Source of the DNA: Limnobacter sp.
Lineage (GTDB): Bacteria > Pseudomonadota > Gammaproteobacteria > Burkholderiales > Burkholderiaceae_B
Length of the DNA stretch: 64,000 nucleotides
Assembly (NCBI GenBank): GCA_029866125.1
Contig: JARWZZ010000012.1
Span: forward strand, 62,001-126,000
Reading direction: 5' to 3'
The translations under genes and the position numbers were made by a program. The notes beneath the pieces are model-generated. The model was not told where the DNA came from. It saw nothing but the letters and a program-made list of their open reading frames with translations, and ran no database searches. The stretch's first letter is position 1; each line of letters starts with the position of its first letter. This document shows positions 30,599 through 38,294 of the stretch, piece after piece.

Positions 30599-30650
30599 GT
30601 CGCAGTTTCCCCAGTTGCTAATTGAGTGGCAGCACAAGCGCTTCTGGCTG

Positions 30651-30748
30651 ACCGGTTCGCTTGGTGCCGCTTGTATCCGGGCTCCACAGCGTGCTCGGAT
30701 GGATCGTTGCAGATGTGTTCTGTCGCCCGGCGCAGCCCCTTAAATCGC
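30651..30748 (+). repeat. dispersed repeat, copy A, between uvrD and a membrane protein gene
   Basis: About 98 nt starting ACCGG, with GCTTGGTGCCGCTTG, CCGGGCTCCACAGCGTGCT and GTTGCAGATGTGTTCTGTCG, ending TTAAATCGC. Related copies lie at 51390-51487, 51536-51620 and, inverted, 51905-51990. All are in gaps between convergent genes. I see no open reading frame or terminal inverted repeat that would make it an insertion sequence. Confidence 0.8.
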
Positions 30749-30784
30749 TCATCCGGTTCAGCCCGACAGCGCTTTCACTGCTGT

Positions 30785-31579
30785 TCAAGCCACCACATCC
30801 GCCTCAAACACCGCTTGATAGCTTGGGTAAAAACTGCACAACGACACAGCCATGACTACAGCCACGGTCATCAAATTAAGTGCGCCCAATATGCTCGCTG
30901 GGATACCGATTGCGCCCAGTACAAACATAATAAAAGCCGAAAAGCTGAGGCTAATCATCAACCAACCCATTCCATAAATGATGAATGCGCCTTTGTTTCT
31001 CCAGCTGGCAACCGCACTGGCAAACAAAGCTTTGGGGGCAGACATGTCATGCCAAACAATCAAAGCTGGTGCAAACCAAAAACACAACAAAACGGGTACG
31101 GATAGAACACCCGCGATTGCGCTGTACGCAATCATGTATTCCATCGCTTCTTCGGGTATTTTGCCAGCCTCAATGTCGGCAGGTGTAAGGGCTTGCGTGG
31201 GTTCAGCCCCCAAGGCCAAAAAGGCAACCAGCTTAATCAGCGCAAAACAAACTGAGTACATGGCACCCAGAACCAGCAAAGGCTGAAGGTGTTTTTTGTC
31301 GTTTTGTAAAAAGCCTGCAAACAGAAGCACAGGCGTTGCACGCAAGCCGCTCAAGGCCACTTTGCCTGCAATAAAAATACCCGCGCCCAAACCCGGGGTA
31401 ACCAGCGTAACCAACACCGGCCCCAAGTGCGGAATCAACAACGAGAAAAGCAACACCACAAACAAGTAGCTGTTGCCTAACAAAAACATCTCACCCGGCT
31501 TTTTTTTGAAAAGCTGAATGCCTTTCATCAACCATTCCCAACCCTCGCGTGGGGGGTGGCTTTGTATGTGTGTTGCCAC
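30785..31579 (-). CDS. BPSS1780-type membrane protein
   Basis: 264 residues from a GTG at 31579 with AGGA upstream. The N terminus PREGWEWLMKGIQLFKKKPGEMFLL matches the conserved beginning of a betaproteobacterial membrane protein family named after Burkholderia BPSS1780. Six hydrophobic segments follow. A longer frame to 31654 would run into thrB. No known activity. It lies 22 nt after thrB on the same strand and converges on uvrD across the dispersed repeat. Confidence 0.65.
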   Translation of the reverse strand: MATHIQSHPPREGWEWLMKGIQLFKKKPGEMFLLGNSYLFVVLLFSLLIPHLGPVLVTLVTPGLGAGIFIAGKVALSGLRATPVLLFAGFLQNDKKHLQPLLVLGAMYSVCFALIKLVAFLALGAEPTQALTPADIEAGKIPEEAMEYMIAYSAIAGVLSVPVLLCFWFAPALIVWHDMSAPKALFASAVASWRNKGAFIIYGMGWLMISLSFSAFIMFVLGAIGIPASILGALNLMTVAVVMAVSLCSFYPSYQAVFEADVVA

Positions 31580-31601
31580 GTGCTTAATCCTGAAGCAAAG
31601 T

Positions 31602-32558
31602 TTAATTAAGTTGGAACGGGATGCCTGCCCTGCGCGCCAAGAGGATTCTCTCAAAGTGCAGGGGGTCTTTCACATTCAATACTTCGGCCTCGCGGGGCAT
31701 GTAAAAATCGAACAAGCGCGACGTCCAAAAGCGCAGCGCTGCGGCCCTCAGCATGTCTTGCCACAAAGAAACCTCTGCTGCGCTAAATGGCTTGTGGAGT
31801 TTGTAGCCATCCACAATCCCGCGCAACTGGTCCAACTTGAATTCACCGGTGCTATGTTCAATGCACCAATCATTGGCGGTAACTGCCAAGTCAAACAAAA
31901 AGGTGTCTACGCCTGCAAAGTAAAAGTCGATGACCCCGCCCAAATGCTCGCCTTGCATCAACGCGTTGTCGCGAAACAGGTCGGCATGTACGGCACCCCG
32001 GCCCAGTGTCAAATAAGCCTCTGACTGGGCCACTTCCTGTTGATGTGCCACTTCGTCCAGCAGCAAAGCCAGTTTGTCAGCCGGCATGTGGGGTTTGAGT
32101 GCATCGGCTGCTTGGGCAATCCACGCCAAGCCGCGCGGGTTGGGTGTGGTGCCCGCAAAGTCCACCACAGCATGGTGGGCCTTGGCTGAAAACTCGCCTA
32201 TTTCACGGCATTGCTCTGCGCAGGGCACGTCCATGGATTTGCCGGCCAAGCAGTTCACCAAAGTTGCAGGTTTGCCCTTTAGATCGTTGAACAGTTCGCC
32301 TTTTTTCCCTGCAATAGGGCCAGGCACAGGCAAGCCTTTACCCGCCAAATGCTGCATCAAACCGAGGTAAAAAGGCAGGTCCTCATTTTTGAGTTTTTCA
32401 AAAATGGTGAGCACGTAACGCCCGGTGCTGGTGGTTACAAAGTAGTTGGTGTTTTCAATGCCCGAGGCAATACCCTCGTAGGACAGCAGTTGCCCGCAAG
32501 CACGGCCTTCAAGCCAATGCCGCAGTTCTTCATGCGTAATGCGGGTAAAAACAGCCAT
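31602..32558 (-). CDS. thrB: homoserine kinase (APH-fold type)
   Basis: 318 residues from the ATG at 32558 (MAVFTRITHEELRHWL). It phosphorylates homoserine in threonine synthesis. The protein is of the aminoglycoside-phosphotransferase-like type used by beta- and many gammaproteobacteria, not the GHMP type of E. coli. Motifs: YEGIASGIENTNYFV, YVLTIFEKL, and the catalytic loop VHADLFRDNALM with GVIDFYFAG, where HxDxxxxN and the following Asp bind Mg-ATP. Downstream of the LOG gene, upstream of the BPSS1780-type gene. Confidence 0.92.
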   Translation of the reverse strand: MAVFTRITHEELRHWLEGRACGQLLSYEGIASGIENTNYFVTTSTGRYVLTIFEKLKNEDLPFYLGLMQHLAGKGLPVPGPIAGKKGELFNDLKGKPATLVNCLAGKSMDVPCAEQCREIGEFSAKAHHAVVDFAGTTPNPRGLAWIAQAADALKPHMPADKLALLLDEVAHQQEVAQSEAYLTLGRGAVHADLFRDNALMQGEHLGGVIDFYFAGVDTFLFDLAVTANDWCIEHSTGEFKLDQLRGIVDGYKLHKPFSAAEVSLWQDMLRAAALRFWTSRLFDFYMPREAEVLNVKDPLHFERILLARRAGIPFQLN

Positions 32559-32657
32559 CTTGAATTGGGATCCAGCAGGGTTAGACAAAAAGCGTGTGCA
32601 TTACAAACGCTGGGTTGATTTTAACCTGCCGTGGCCCCAGTTCTTTGATGGTTTCGT

Positions 32658-33395
32658 CTACAAATCCAGCAATTTCTCGGTTTCGCTCTCGCTGGGGGCG
32701 AATGTGCGTTTTTCGTAAAAGTCGAAAATGATGTTGACCACCTCGTCCGCCGTGTCTGCCACGACGAACAAATTCAAATCTTCGGCACTGATCATGCCTT
32801 CGCTGAGCAAGTGGACTCGTAGCCAGTCGACCAATCCGCCCCAAAATTTGGAGTTCACCAGCACAATCGGCATTTTGCGGCCCTTGCCCGTTTGGATTAG
32901 CGTAAGCGCTTCAAACATTTCATCCAGCGTGCCAAAGCCGCCGGGCATCACCACATAGGCGCTGGCGTACTTGGCAAATGCCACTTTGCGCGGGAAAAAG
33001 TGCCTAAAAGTCAGTGAAATATTCTGGTAGGGGTTGCCACTTTGCTCGCATGGCAGCTCAATATTTAAGCCCACCGCTGGGGAGGCACCCGCAAACGCGC
33101 CTTTGTTGGCCGCTTCCATAATGCCGGGGCCGCCACCGCTGATGACCGCAAAACCTGCGTCAGACAGCTTTCTGGCCAGTTCTTCTGTCAAAGTGTAATA
33201 GGGGTGGTTTAAGGGGGTGCGGGCACTGCCGAAGATGGACACAGATGGCCGAATTGCGGACAGCTTTTCGGCAGCCTCAATGAACTCTGACATAATTCCG
33301 AGGATATGCCACGACTCACGTGCTTTGACAGCCGTGGACTGCTCCAGCGAGGGCAGGTTGCGCAAGGTGGGAACATTTTTATTTTTGGTCATCAT
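32658..33395 (-). CDS. LOG family (cytokinin riboside monophosphate phosphoribohydrolase-like) protein
   Basis: 245 residues with two hallmark motifs of the LOG/TIGR00730 Rossmann fold: SGGGPGIMEAANKGA and MPGGFGTLDEMFEALT. Before them are RESWHILGIMSEFIEAAEKL and SVSIFGSARTP, which match longer bacterial members and support the upstream start. Family enzymes cleave the N-glycosidic bond of nucleoside monophosphates; the bacterial role is mostly nucleotide recycling. The ATG at 33395 directly abuts the divergent polA ATG at 33396 (a CATATG), so each promoter must lie inside the other gene. Confidence 0.85.
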   Translation of the reverse strand: MMTKNKNVPTLRNLPSLEQSTAVKARESWHILGIMSEFIEAAEKLSAIRPSVSIFGSARTPLNHPYYTLTEELARKLSDAGFAVISGGGPGIMEAANKGAFAGASPAVGLNIELPCEQSGNPYQNISLTFRHFFPRKVAFAKYASAYVVMPGGFGTLDEMFEALTLIQTGKGRKMPIVLVNSKFWGGLVDWLRVHLLSEGMISAEDLNLFVVADTADEVVNIIFDFYEKRTFAPSESETEKLLDL

Positions 33396-36251
33396 ATGAA
33401 ACGATTACTCCTGGTCGATGGATCCAGCTATTTGTATCGGGCTTTCCATGCCATGCCTGACCTTCGAAACCGCTTGGGCGAGCCCACTGGTGCGATTTAC
33501 GGCGTAGTCAACATGTTGCGGCGCCTGCGCGCTGACTATGTGGGCAGCGAAGTCACCACTGCTTGCATAGCGTGCGTGTTCGATGCGCCGGGCAAAACTT
33601 TTCGCGACGATGTTTTCCCCGAATACAAAGCCAACAGGTCCAGTATGCCAGAAGACCTGCGGGCTCAAATCCCCCCAATACACGAGATCACCAAGGCATT
33701 GGGGTGGCCCGTGTTGATGGAAGATGGCATTGAGGCCGACGACGTCATTGGTACTTTAGCGCGCCGCGCGATTGAGCAAGGCTTCGATGAAGTGGTGATT
33801 TCCACTGGTGATAAAGACATGGCCCAGTTGGTGACCGACAAAATCAAACTGGTCGACACCATGAAAAATGCCGTGTCAGACCGGGGTGCGGTGCTGGAAA
33901 AGTTTGGCGTTTACCCCGAGCAAATTATTGATTACCTGACACTGGTGGGCGACACCGTAGACAACGTGCCCGGTGTTGAAAAAGTAGGCCCAAAAACCGC
34001 CGCCAAATGGCTAAGCGAATACCAAACCTTGGATGCCTTGGTTGCCAATGCCGACAAAATCGGCGGCAAAGTGGGTGAAAACCTGCGCGCCACGCTGGAC
34101 TGGTTGCCCAAAGGCAAGTTTTTGGTGACCATCAAAACCGATTGCGAATTGCCTTATGGCGACGCAATTCAACAGCATCTGCATGCTTACCCTGAAGATG
34201 CCGCCCAGTTGAAAGAACTGTTTAAGCGCTTCGAGTTTAAAACTTGGTTCCGCGCCTTGGGTGGTGTGGAGGAGGAGCCTGCGGCCGCCGCCGCTGCTGG
34301 TGTTGCAACAAAAAAAGCCGCGTCCACCACGGGTCAATCTGAAATGGATTTCGCGGGGGAAACCACAACCGCCGAGGCCTCCAGCTCAACTCCGTCAGCC
34401 AATTTGTTTGATACGCCAACCACCAATGCCAGCAGCTTGAAGACGGTGTGCATCAACACGCCTGAAGCTTTGGCCCAGTTGCTTGAGCGGCTTAATCGCG
34501 CCGCTGTGGAAAACCGAGTGGTCAGCTTTGATACGGAAACCACCTCACTAGAGCCCATGCTGGCCAAGTTGGTCGGTTTGTCTTTTGCTGACGAGCCGGG
34601 CACGGGCTACTACATTCCGCTGGCGCATGAAGACCTAACCGCCGCCCCCCAGTTACCTGAACAAACAGTGCTTGCAGCCCTGAAAGACTGGTTTGCCAAC
34701 CCGCAAGCCCAAAAGGTTGCGCAAAACGCCAAATACGATTTGCATGTGTTGATGAACCACGGAATTGAGGTGAAAGGTTTGGTGGCCGACACCATGCTGG
34801 AGTCCTACATTCTGGAAGCCCACAAAACCCACGGCATGGACGCATTGGCGTTGCGTTGGCTGAATCACGACACCATTAAATATGAAGATGTTGCAGGCAA
34901 AGGCGCATCTCAAATCGGCTTTGCCCAAGTGCCTGTAGAACGCGCCACCCAGTATGCGGCTGAAGATTCCGAAGTCACCTTGCGTTTGCACCATGCACTT
35001 TCCAAAGCTTTAGAAGCAGAGCCCGAGCTTAAAAACCTGCATGACAAGGTGGAGTTGCCTTTTACCCAAGTGCTATTTGAGGTGGAGCGGCAGGGCGTTT
35101 TGATTGACCCCCGCATGCTTGAAAAGCAGAGTGAAGAAATTGCAATCAAGCTTAAAACCATTGAAGAGCAAGCCTTTGAAATGGCGGGTGGCCCTTTCAA
35201 TTTAAATTCGCCCAAGCAGATTGGTGAATTGTTGTTCGGCAAACTGGGCTTGCCTGTGGTCAAAAAAACAGCCAGCGGTACCCCCTCGACGGACGAAGAA
35301 GTGCTCACCAAATTGGCTGACGATTACCCCTTGCCAGCCAAGTTGCTGGAGCATCGCAGTTTGGCCAAACTCAAAAGCACCTACACCGACAAGCTTCCGC
35401 GCATGGTCAACTTGGAAACAGGACGGGTGCACACCAACTATGCGCAAGCGGTGGCAGTCACCGGCCGTTTGGCCAGTAACGATCCGAATTTGCAGAATAT
35501 CCCTGTGCGCACAGCGGAAGGGAGAAGGGTGCGCGAAGCGTTTATTGCAGCCCCCGGCCATGTGTTGTTGTCAGCCGATTATTCTCAAATTGAATTGCGC
35601 ATCATGGCGCACATTTCAGGTGACGAGGCATTGATTCGCGCCTTCAACGAAGGGCGAGATATTCATACTGCCACATCCTCCGAAATTTTTGGCGTGGAGT
35701 TGGATCAAGTCACCAGCGACCACCGTCGCACTGCCAAAGTCATCAATTTTGGATTGATTTACGGCATGAGCGCATTTGGCTTGGCAGCCAACTTGGGCAT
35801 TACCCGCGATGCCGCCAAAATGTACATCGACCGTTACTTCACCCGCTACCCGGGCGTGGCCAAGTACATGGAAGAAATTCGCGCCCAAGCCAAAGTGCAA
35901 GGCTATGTCAGCACCGTGTTTGGCCGCCGCCTGTGGCTGCCCGAAATCAAAAGCCCCAACGGCCCCCGCCGCGCTGCTGCTGAGCGTGCCGCCATCAATG
36001 CCCCCATGCAAGGCACATCAGCCGACCTGATTAAAATGGCCATGGTGGAATTGTCCGCTTGGTTAAAGCGTGAAAAGCTGAACACCAAAATGATTATGCA
36101 AGTGCATGATGAGGTGATTTTTGAAGTGCCTTCCGCTGAATTGGAATTGATTCAAAAAGAGGTGCCCCGAATCATGACCACGGTTGCGCAGCTTCGGGTG
36201 CCCTTGGAAGTGGGTTGTGGCGTGGGCAAAAATTGGGAAGAGGCGCATTAA
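33396..36251 (+). CDS. polA: DNA polymerase I
   Basis: 951 residues from the ATG at 33396: MKRLLLVDGSSYLYRAFHAMPDLR, the usual start of proteobacterial PolA. Domains: 5'-3' exonuclease (to about 290; VLVGDTVDNVPG-type YLTLVGDTVDNVPGVEKVGPKTA), an Ala/Thr-rich linker to about 350, a 3'-5' proofreading domain with intact SFDTETTSLEPM and YAAEDSE, and the polymerase (RLASNDPNLQNIPVRT, LLSADYSQIELR, AKVINFGLIYGMSAFGL, MQVHDEVIFEV). Functions in repair and Okazaki fragment processing. Its stop codon overlaps the convergent cysC stop by four bases. Confidence 0.97.
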   Translation: MKRLLLVDGSSYLYRAFHAMPDLRNRLGEPTGAIYGVVNMLRRLRADYVGSEVTTACIACVFDAPGKTFRDDVFPEYKANRSSMPEDLRAQIPPIHEITKALGWPVLMEDGIEADDVIGTLARRAIEQGFDEVVISTGDKDMAQLVTDKIKLVDTMKNAVSDRGAVLEKFGVYPEQIIDYLTLVGDTVDNVPGVEKVGPKTAAKWLSEYQTLDALVANADKIGGKVGENLRATLDWLPKGKFLVTIKTDCELPYGDAIQQHLHAYPEDAAQLKELFKRFEFKTWFRALGGVEEEPAAAAAAGVATKKAASTTGQSEMDFAGETTTAEASSSTPSANLFDTPTTNASSLKTVCINTPEALAQLLERLNRAAVENRVVSFDTETTSLEPMLAKLVGLSFADEPGTGYYIPLAHEDLTAAPQLPEQTVLAALKDWFANPQAQKVAQNAKYDLHVLMNHGIEVKGLVADTMLESYILEAHKTHGMDALALRWLNHDTIKYEDVAGKGASQIGFAQVPVERATQYAAEDSEVTLRLHHALSKALEAEPELKNLHDKVELPFTQVLFEVERQGVLIDPRMLEKQSEEIAIKLKTIEEQAFEMAGGPFNLNSPKQIGELLFGKLGLPVVKKTASGTPSTDEEVLTKLADDYPLPAKLLEHRSLAKLKSTYTDKLPRMVNLETGRVHTNYAQAVAVTGRLASNDPNLQNIPVRTAEGRRVREAFIAAPGHVLLSADYSQIELRIMAHISGDEALIRAFNEGRDIHTATSSEIFGVELDQVTSDHRRTAKVINFGLIYGMSAFGLAANLGITRDAAKMYIDRYFTRYPGVAKYMEEIRAQAKVQGYVSTVFGRRLWLPEIKSPNGPRRAAAERAAINAPMQGTSADLIKMAMVELSAWLKREKLNTKMIMQVHDEVIFEVPSAELELIQKEVPRIMTTVAQLRVPLEVGCGVGKNWEEAH

Positions 36252-36832
36252 TCGCGTGATGGAATAAGGCCGCTGGCTTTGAGTTTGTTCATCAGGAGAT
36301 CGATGCAGTTCTGCAAACTTTGGGTGCTGGTGTTCAGCAACAAATCCGGATTGCTTGGCGCTTCATAGGGTGATCCAATGCCTGTGAAGTTGAGTAGCAG
36401 CCCTTGCCTTGCTTTTTGGTAAAGACCTTTGGGGTCGCGCGCTTCGCACATCTCCAAGGGTGCTTGCACGTGGACTTCTAAAAACGGGGTGGGAAGCAGT
36501 AACTCGCGGGCATGAAGTCGGTCTTTGCTGAAAGGAGAAATCATGGCCACAATCGTCAGCAAACCTGCGTCCGCCATAAGGCGTGCCACTTGGGCCGTGC
36601 GCAACACATTCCGCGTACGGTCGGCCGGGGTGAAGCCCAAGTCCGCGTTTATTCCATGGCGTAGGTTGTCACCATCTAAAACACAAGTGTGCACACCTGT
36701 AAGGTGAAGTTGCAACTCAAGTTCAAAAGCAATGGTCGATTTGCCCGCACCGCTTAGACCCGTCAGCCACACCACCCCTGGCTTATGGCCCATCAACTGC
36801 TGACGGCTTTCAGGCTTTATTAGGGTGGCCAT
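36248..36832 (-). CDS. cysC: adenylylsulfate (APS) kinase
   Basis: 194 residues from the ATG at 36832. GLSGAGKST is the P-loop, followed by DGDNLRHGINADLGFTPADRTRN and MISPFSKDR, all typical of CysC. It phosphorylates APS to PAPS, the donor for sulfation or for sulfate reduction. No cysN, cysD or sulfotransferase gene is seen in the window, so the kinase may serve a local sulfation system rather than general assimilation. It follows the TIGR03032-type gene by 13 nt in one leftward unit; a longer frame to 36949 lies inside that gene. Ends overlapping polA. Confidence 0.92.
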   Translation of the reverse strand: MATLIKPESRQQLMGHKPGVVWLTGLSGAGKSTIAFELELQLHLTGVHTCVLDGDNLRHGINADLGFTPADRTRNVLRTAQVARLMADAGLLTIVAMISPFSKDRLHARELLLPTPFLEVHVQAPLEMCEARDPKGLYQKARQGLLLNFTGIGSPYEAPSNPDLLLNTSTQSLQNCIDLLMNKLKASGLIPSRD

Positions 36833-36845
36833 GGAAACTGCTCGC

Positions 36846-38000
36846 CTAATTCTGTTCGGCTTGCTCCGCAGTGTCTTCTGCAGTGTCAACCGCAGTGTCA
36901 ACCGCAGTGACGTCATCGCAATCTTTTTTGGTTGTTGAATCCACAGCATCCACTCCCTCTAGCACAACAAGGTCCGGGTGCTGAGCCTCGTCAAGGTCCA
37001 TCACCACGGCATGCCTGCAGCCTGGAATAATCACGGTATCAAACAACTCGCGTGCTGCACCTTCAAAGGTCACTGCCCGCATCACGTCCCCTGTTTTTAG
37101 ATGAACAGCAATCAATTGGCAACGGTCAATTTCACCCAAGGCACGCAAACGGTCATGCAGCGGGAAGTTTTGAATGTAGGCATTGTGGCGCGGTTTGCTA
37201 ATACCAAACACGGCGTAATCGCCAATAAAGCTGAGTCCCCGGCCATAGCCGCCAACAAACGCAATGCATTCGTACTTGCCTGTTTTTAAATCAACCAGGC
37301 CGAATTCGCCGGCACCGCTATTTAGAACATACAATTCGCCATGGTGTAGGCGTGGGCTGTGGGGCTGTACAAGGCCTGTGCACACTGCCTCCTGTTCTTC
37401 CACTGCCCACAATGCACCTGCGTTAAACGGCATATTGCGCCAGCCATTCGGTTCGCTCGTGGGTGCAAACAGTGTTACATACTTGGCCTCGCCGTTTTCC
37501 ATGCACAGGCCGTTTAGATGGCAGGCATCCACGGGTTTTAATTCCTTGATGAATTTGGGCTGCCACACCGGCTTCATGCTGTGCGTGGTGCTGGTGGTGG
37601 CAAGGCAGCTGTACTTGCTGGCGGCAAACAGGGGCTGGCCAGCGTGGTTGTATTTCATTTCGTGGATATCCAAGTCGCCAGTGAAACTTATGGACTTGGG
37701 CGAGTAGCATTTTTTGTACACTGGGCTGTTGATGCTGGGGTTCACCAATATATCGTGGTATTGGCGAACATCCGTTTGGCAGGCCACAGCAAGGTGGTCC
37801 CCTTGAATGTCGATGCCCATGCACAGTGGAAACTGCACAATGTGAAAATTCACAGAATCGGGTTTAGGCACACTGAGCACCAGCAGGTCGCCCATGCTTC
37901 GAGTACCCATCACCACAGAAAAGCCAAGCTGCTGCTGTAGGGCAAGCCACTCTGGGCTACAAGCAATTTGTGTATGTGGCTGTGCTAGTTGTTGTTGCAT
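36846..38000 (-). CDS. TIGR03032-type (DUF4915) protein, probable beta-propeller
   Basis: 384 residues. The middle matches the signature run of the TIGR03032 family as I know it: DIHEMKYN, SCLATTSTTHSMKPVWQPKFI, CHLNGLCMENGEAKYVT, GWRNMPFNAG, GLVQPHSPRLHHGELYVLNSGAGEFGLVD and GGYGRGLSFIGDYAVFGISKPR. Repeating strands of this type suggest a propeller. No activity is established for the family, to my knowledge. The C-terminal 25 residues (VDTAVDTAEDTAEQ) come from a 12-nt tandem DNA repeat. ATG at 38000 with AAGGCGGG upstream; a 29-nt dyad sits 16 nt further up. In an operon with cysC. Confidence 0.8.
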   Translation of the reverse strand: MQQQLAQPHTQIACSPEWLALQQQLGFSVVMGTRSMGDLLVLSVPKPDSVNFHIVQFPLCMGIDIQGDHLAVACQTDVRQYHDILVNPSINSPVYKKCYSPKSISFTGDLDIHEMKYNHAGQPLFAASKYSCLATTSTTHSMKPVWQPKFIKELKPVDACHLNGLCMENGEAKYVTLFAPTSEPNGWRNMPFNAGALWAVEEQEAVCTGLVQPHSPRLHHGELYVLNSGAGEFGLVDLKTGKYECIAFVGGYGRGLSFIGDYAVFGISKPRHNAYIQNFPLHDRLRALGEIDRCQLIAVHLKTGDVMRAVTFEGAARELFDTVIIPGCRHAVVMDLDEAQHPDLVVLEGVDAVDSTTKKDCDDVTAVDTAVDTAEDTAEQAEQN

Positions 38001-38016
38001 TTTGGCCCGCCTTTAG

Positions 38017-38045
38017 TCCAGTTATGTAAATTGTTTACCACTGGA
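38017..38045. promoter_or_regulatory. nested inverted repeat upstream of the TIGR03032-cysC unit
   Basis: TCCAGT (38017-38022) and ACTGGA (38040-38045) enclose GTAAA-TTG-TTTAC (38026-38038). Both arms are perfect, with unequal 3- and 1-nt inner spacers. The dyad ends 16 nt before the start codon, where a repressor would block initiation. No other strong feature is visible in the 294-nt gap 38001-38294, apart from short hairpins near 38219-38254 and 38285-38312. Confidence 0.5.
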
Positions 38046-38294
38046 TTAGGCTAACCTTGGCATGCTTGTGTTTCTACACCCATCGTGACTACCCTGCTGG
38101 TGTTCTGAACCTAGTCATTCAGCTGCAAAAACCCTTCAAGTTGGTTTTGTATCCACATTCTGCATTCAGGCGTGTTGTAAATATTGGCAATGCTGCTTTC
38201 CCTTTGTTTGTGAAGTTCGAGTATGGCTGTGGCGCTTCGACGTATTCCATACTCGCACCCCCGGTGAGTTCCGATGCTCGGTACCGTTGGCGCT

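Noticed and set aside
30651-30748. Insertion sequence remnant
   Set aside because: No transposase reading frame, terminal inverted repeats or target duplication could be seen; the copies look like short dispersed repeats.
32559-32657. Possible terminator of the LOG gene before thrB
   Set aside because: Stem of only five base pairs (AGCGT/ACGCT) with a short T run; too weak to report as a feature.
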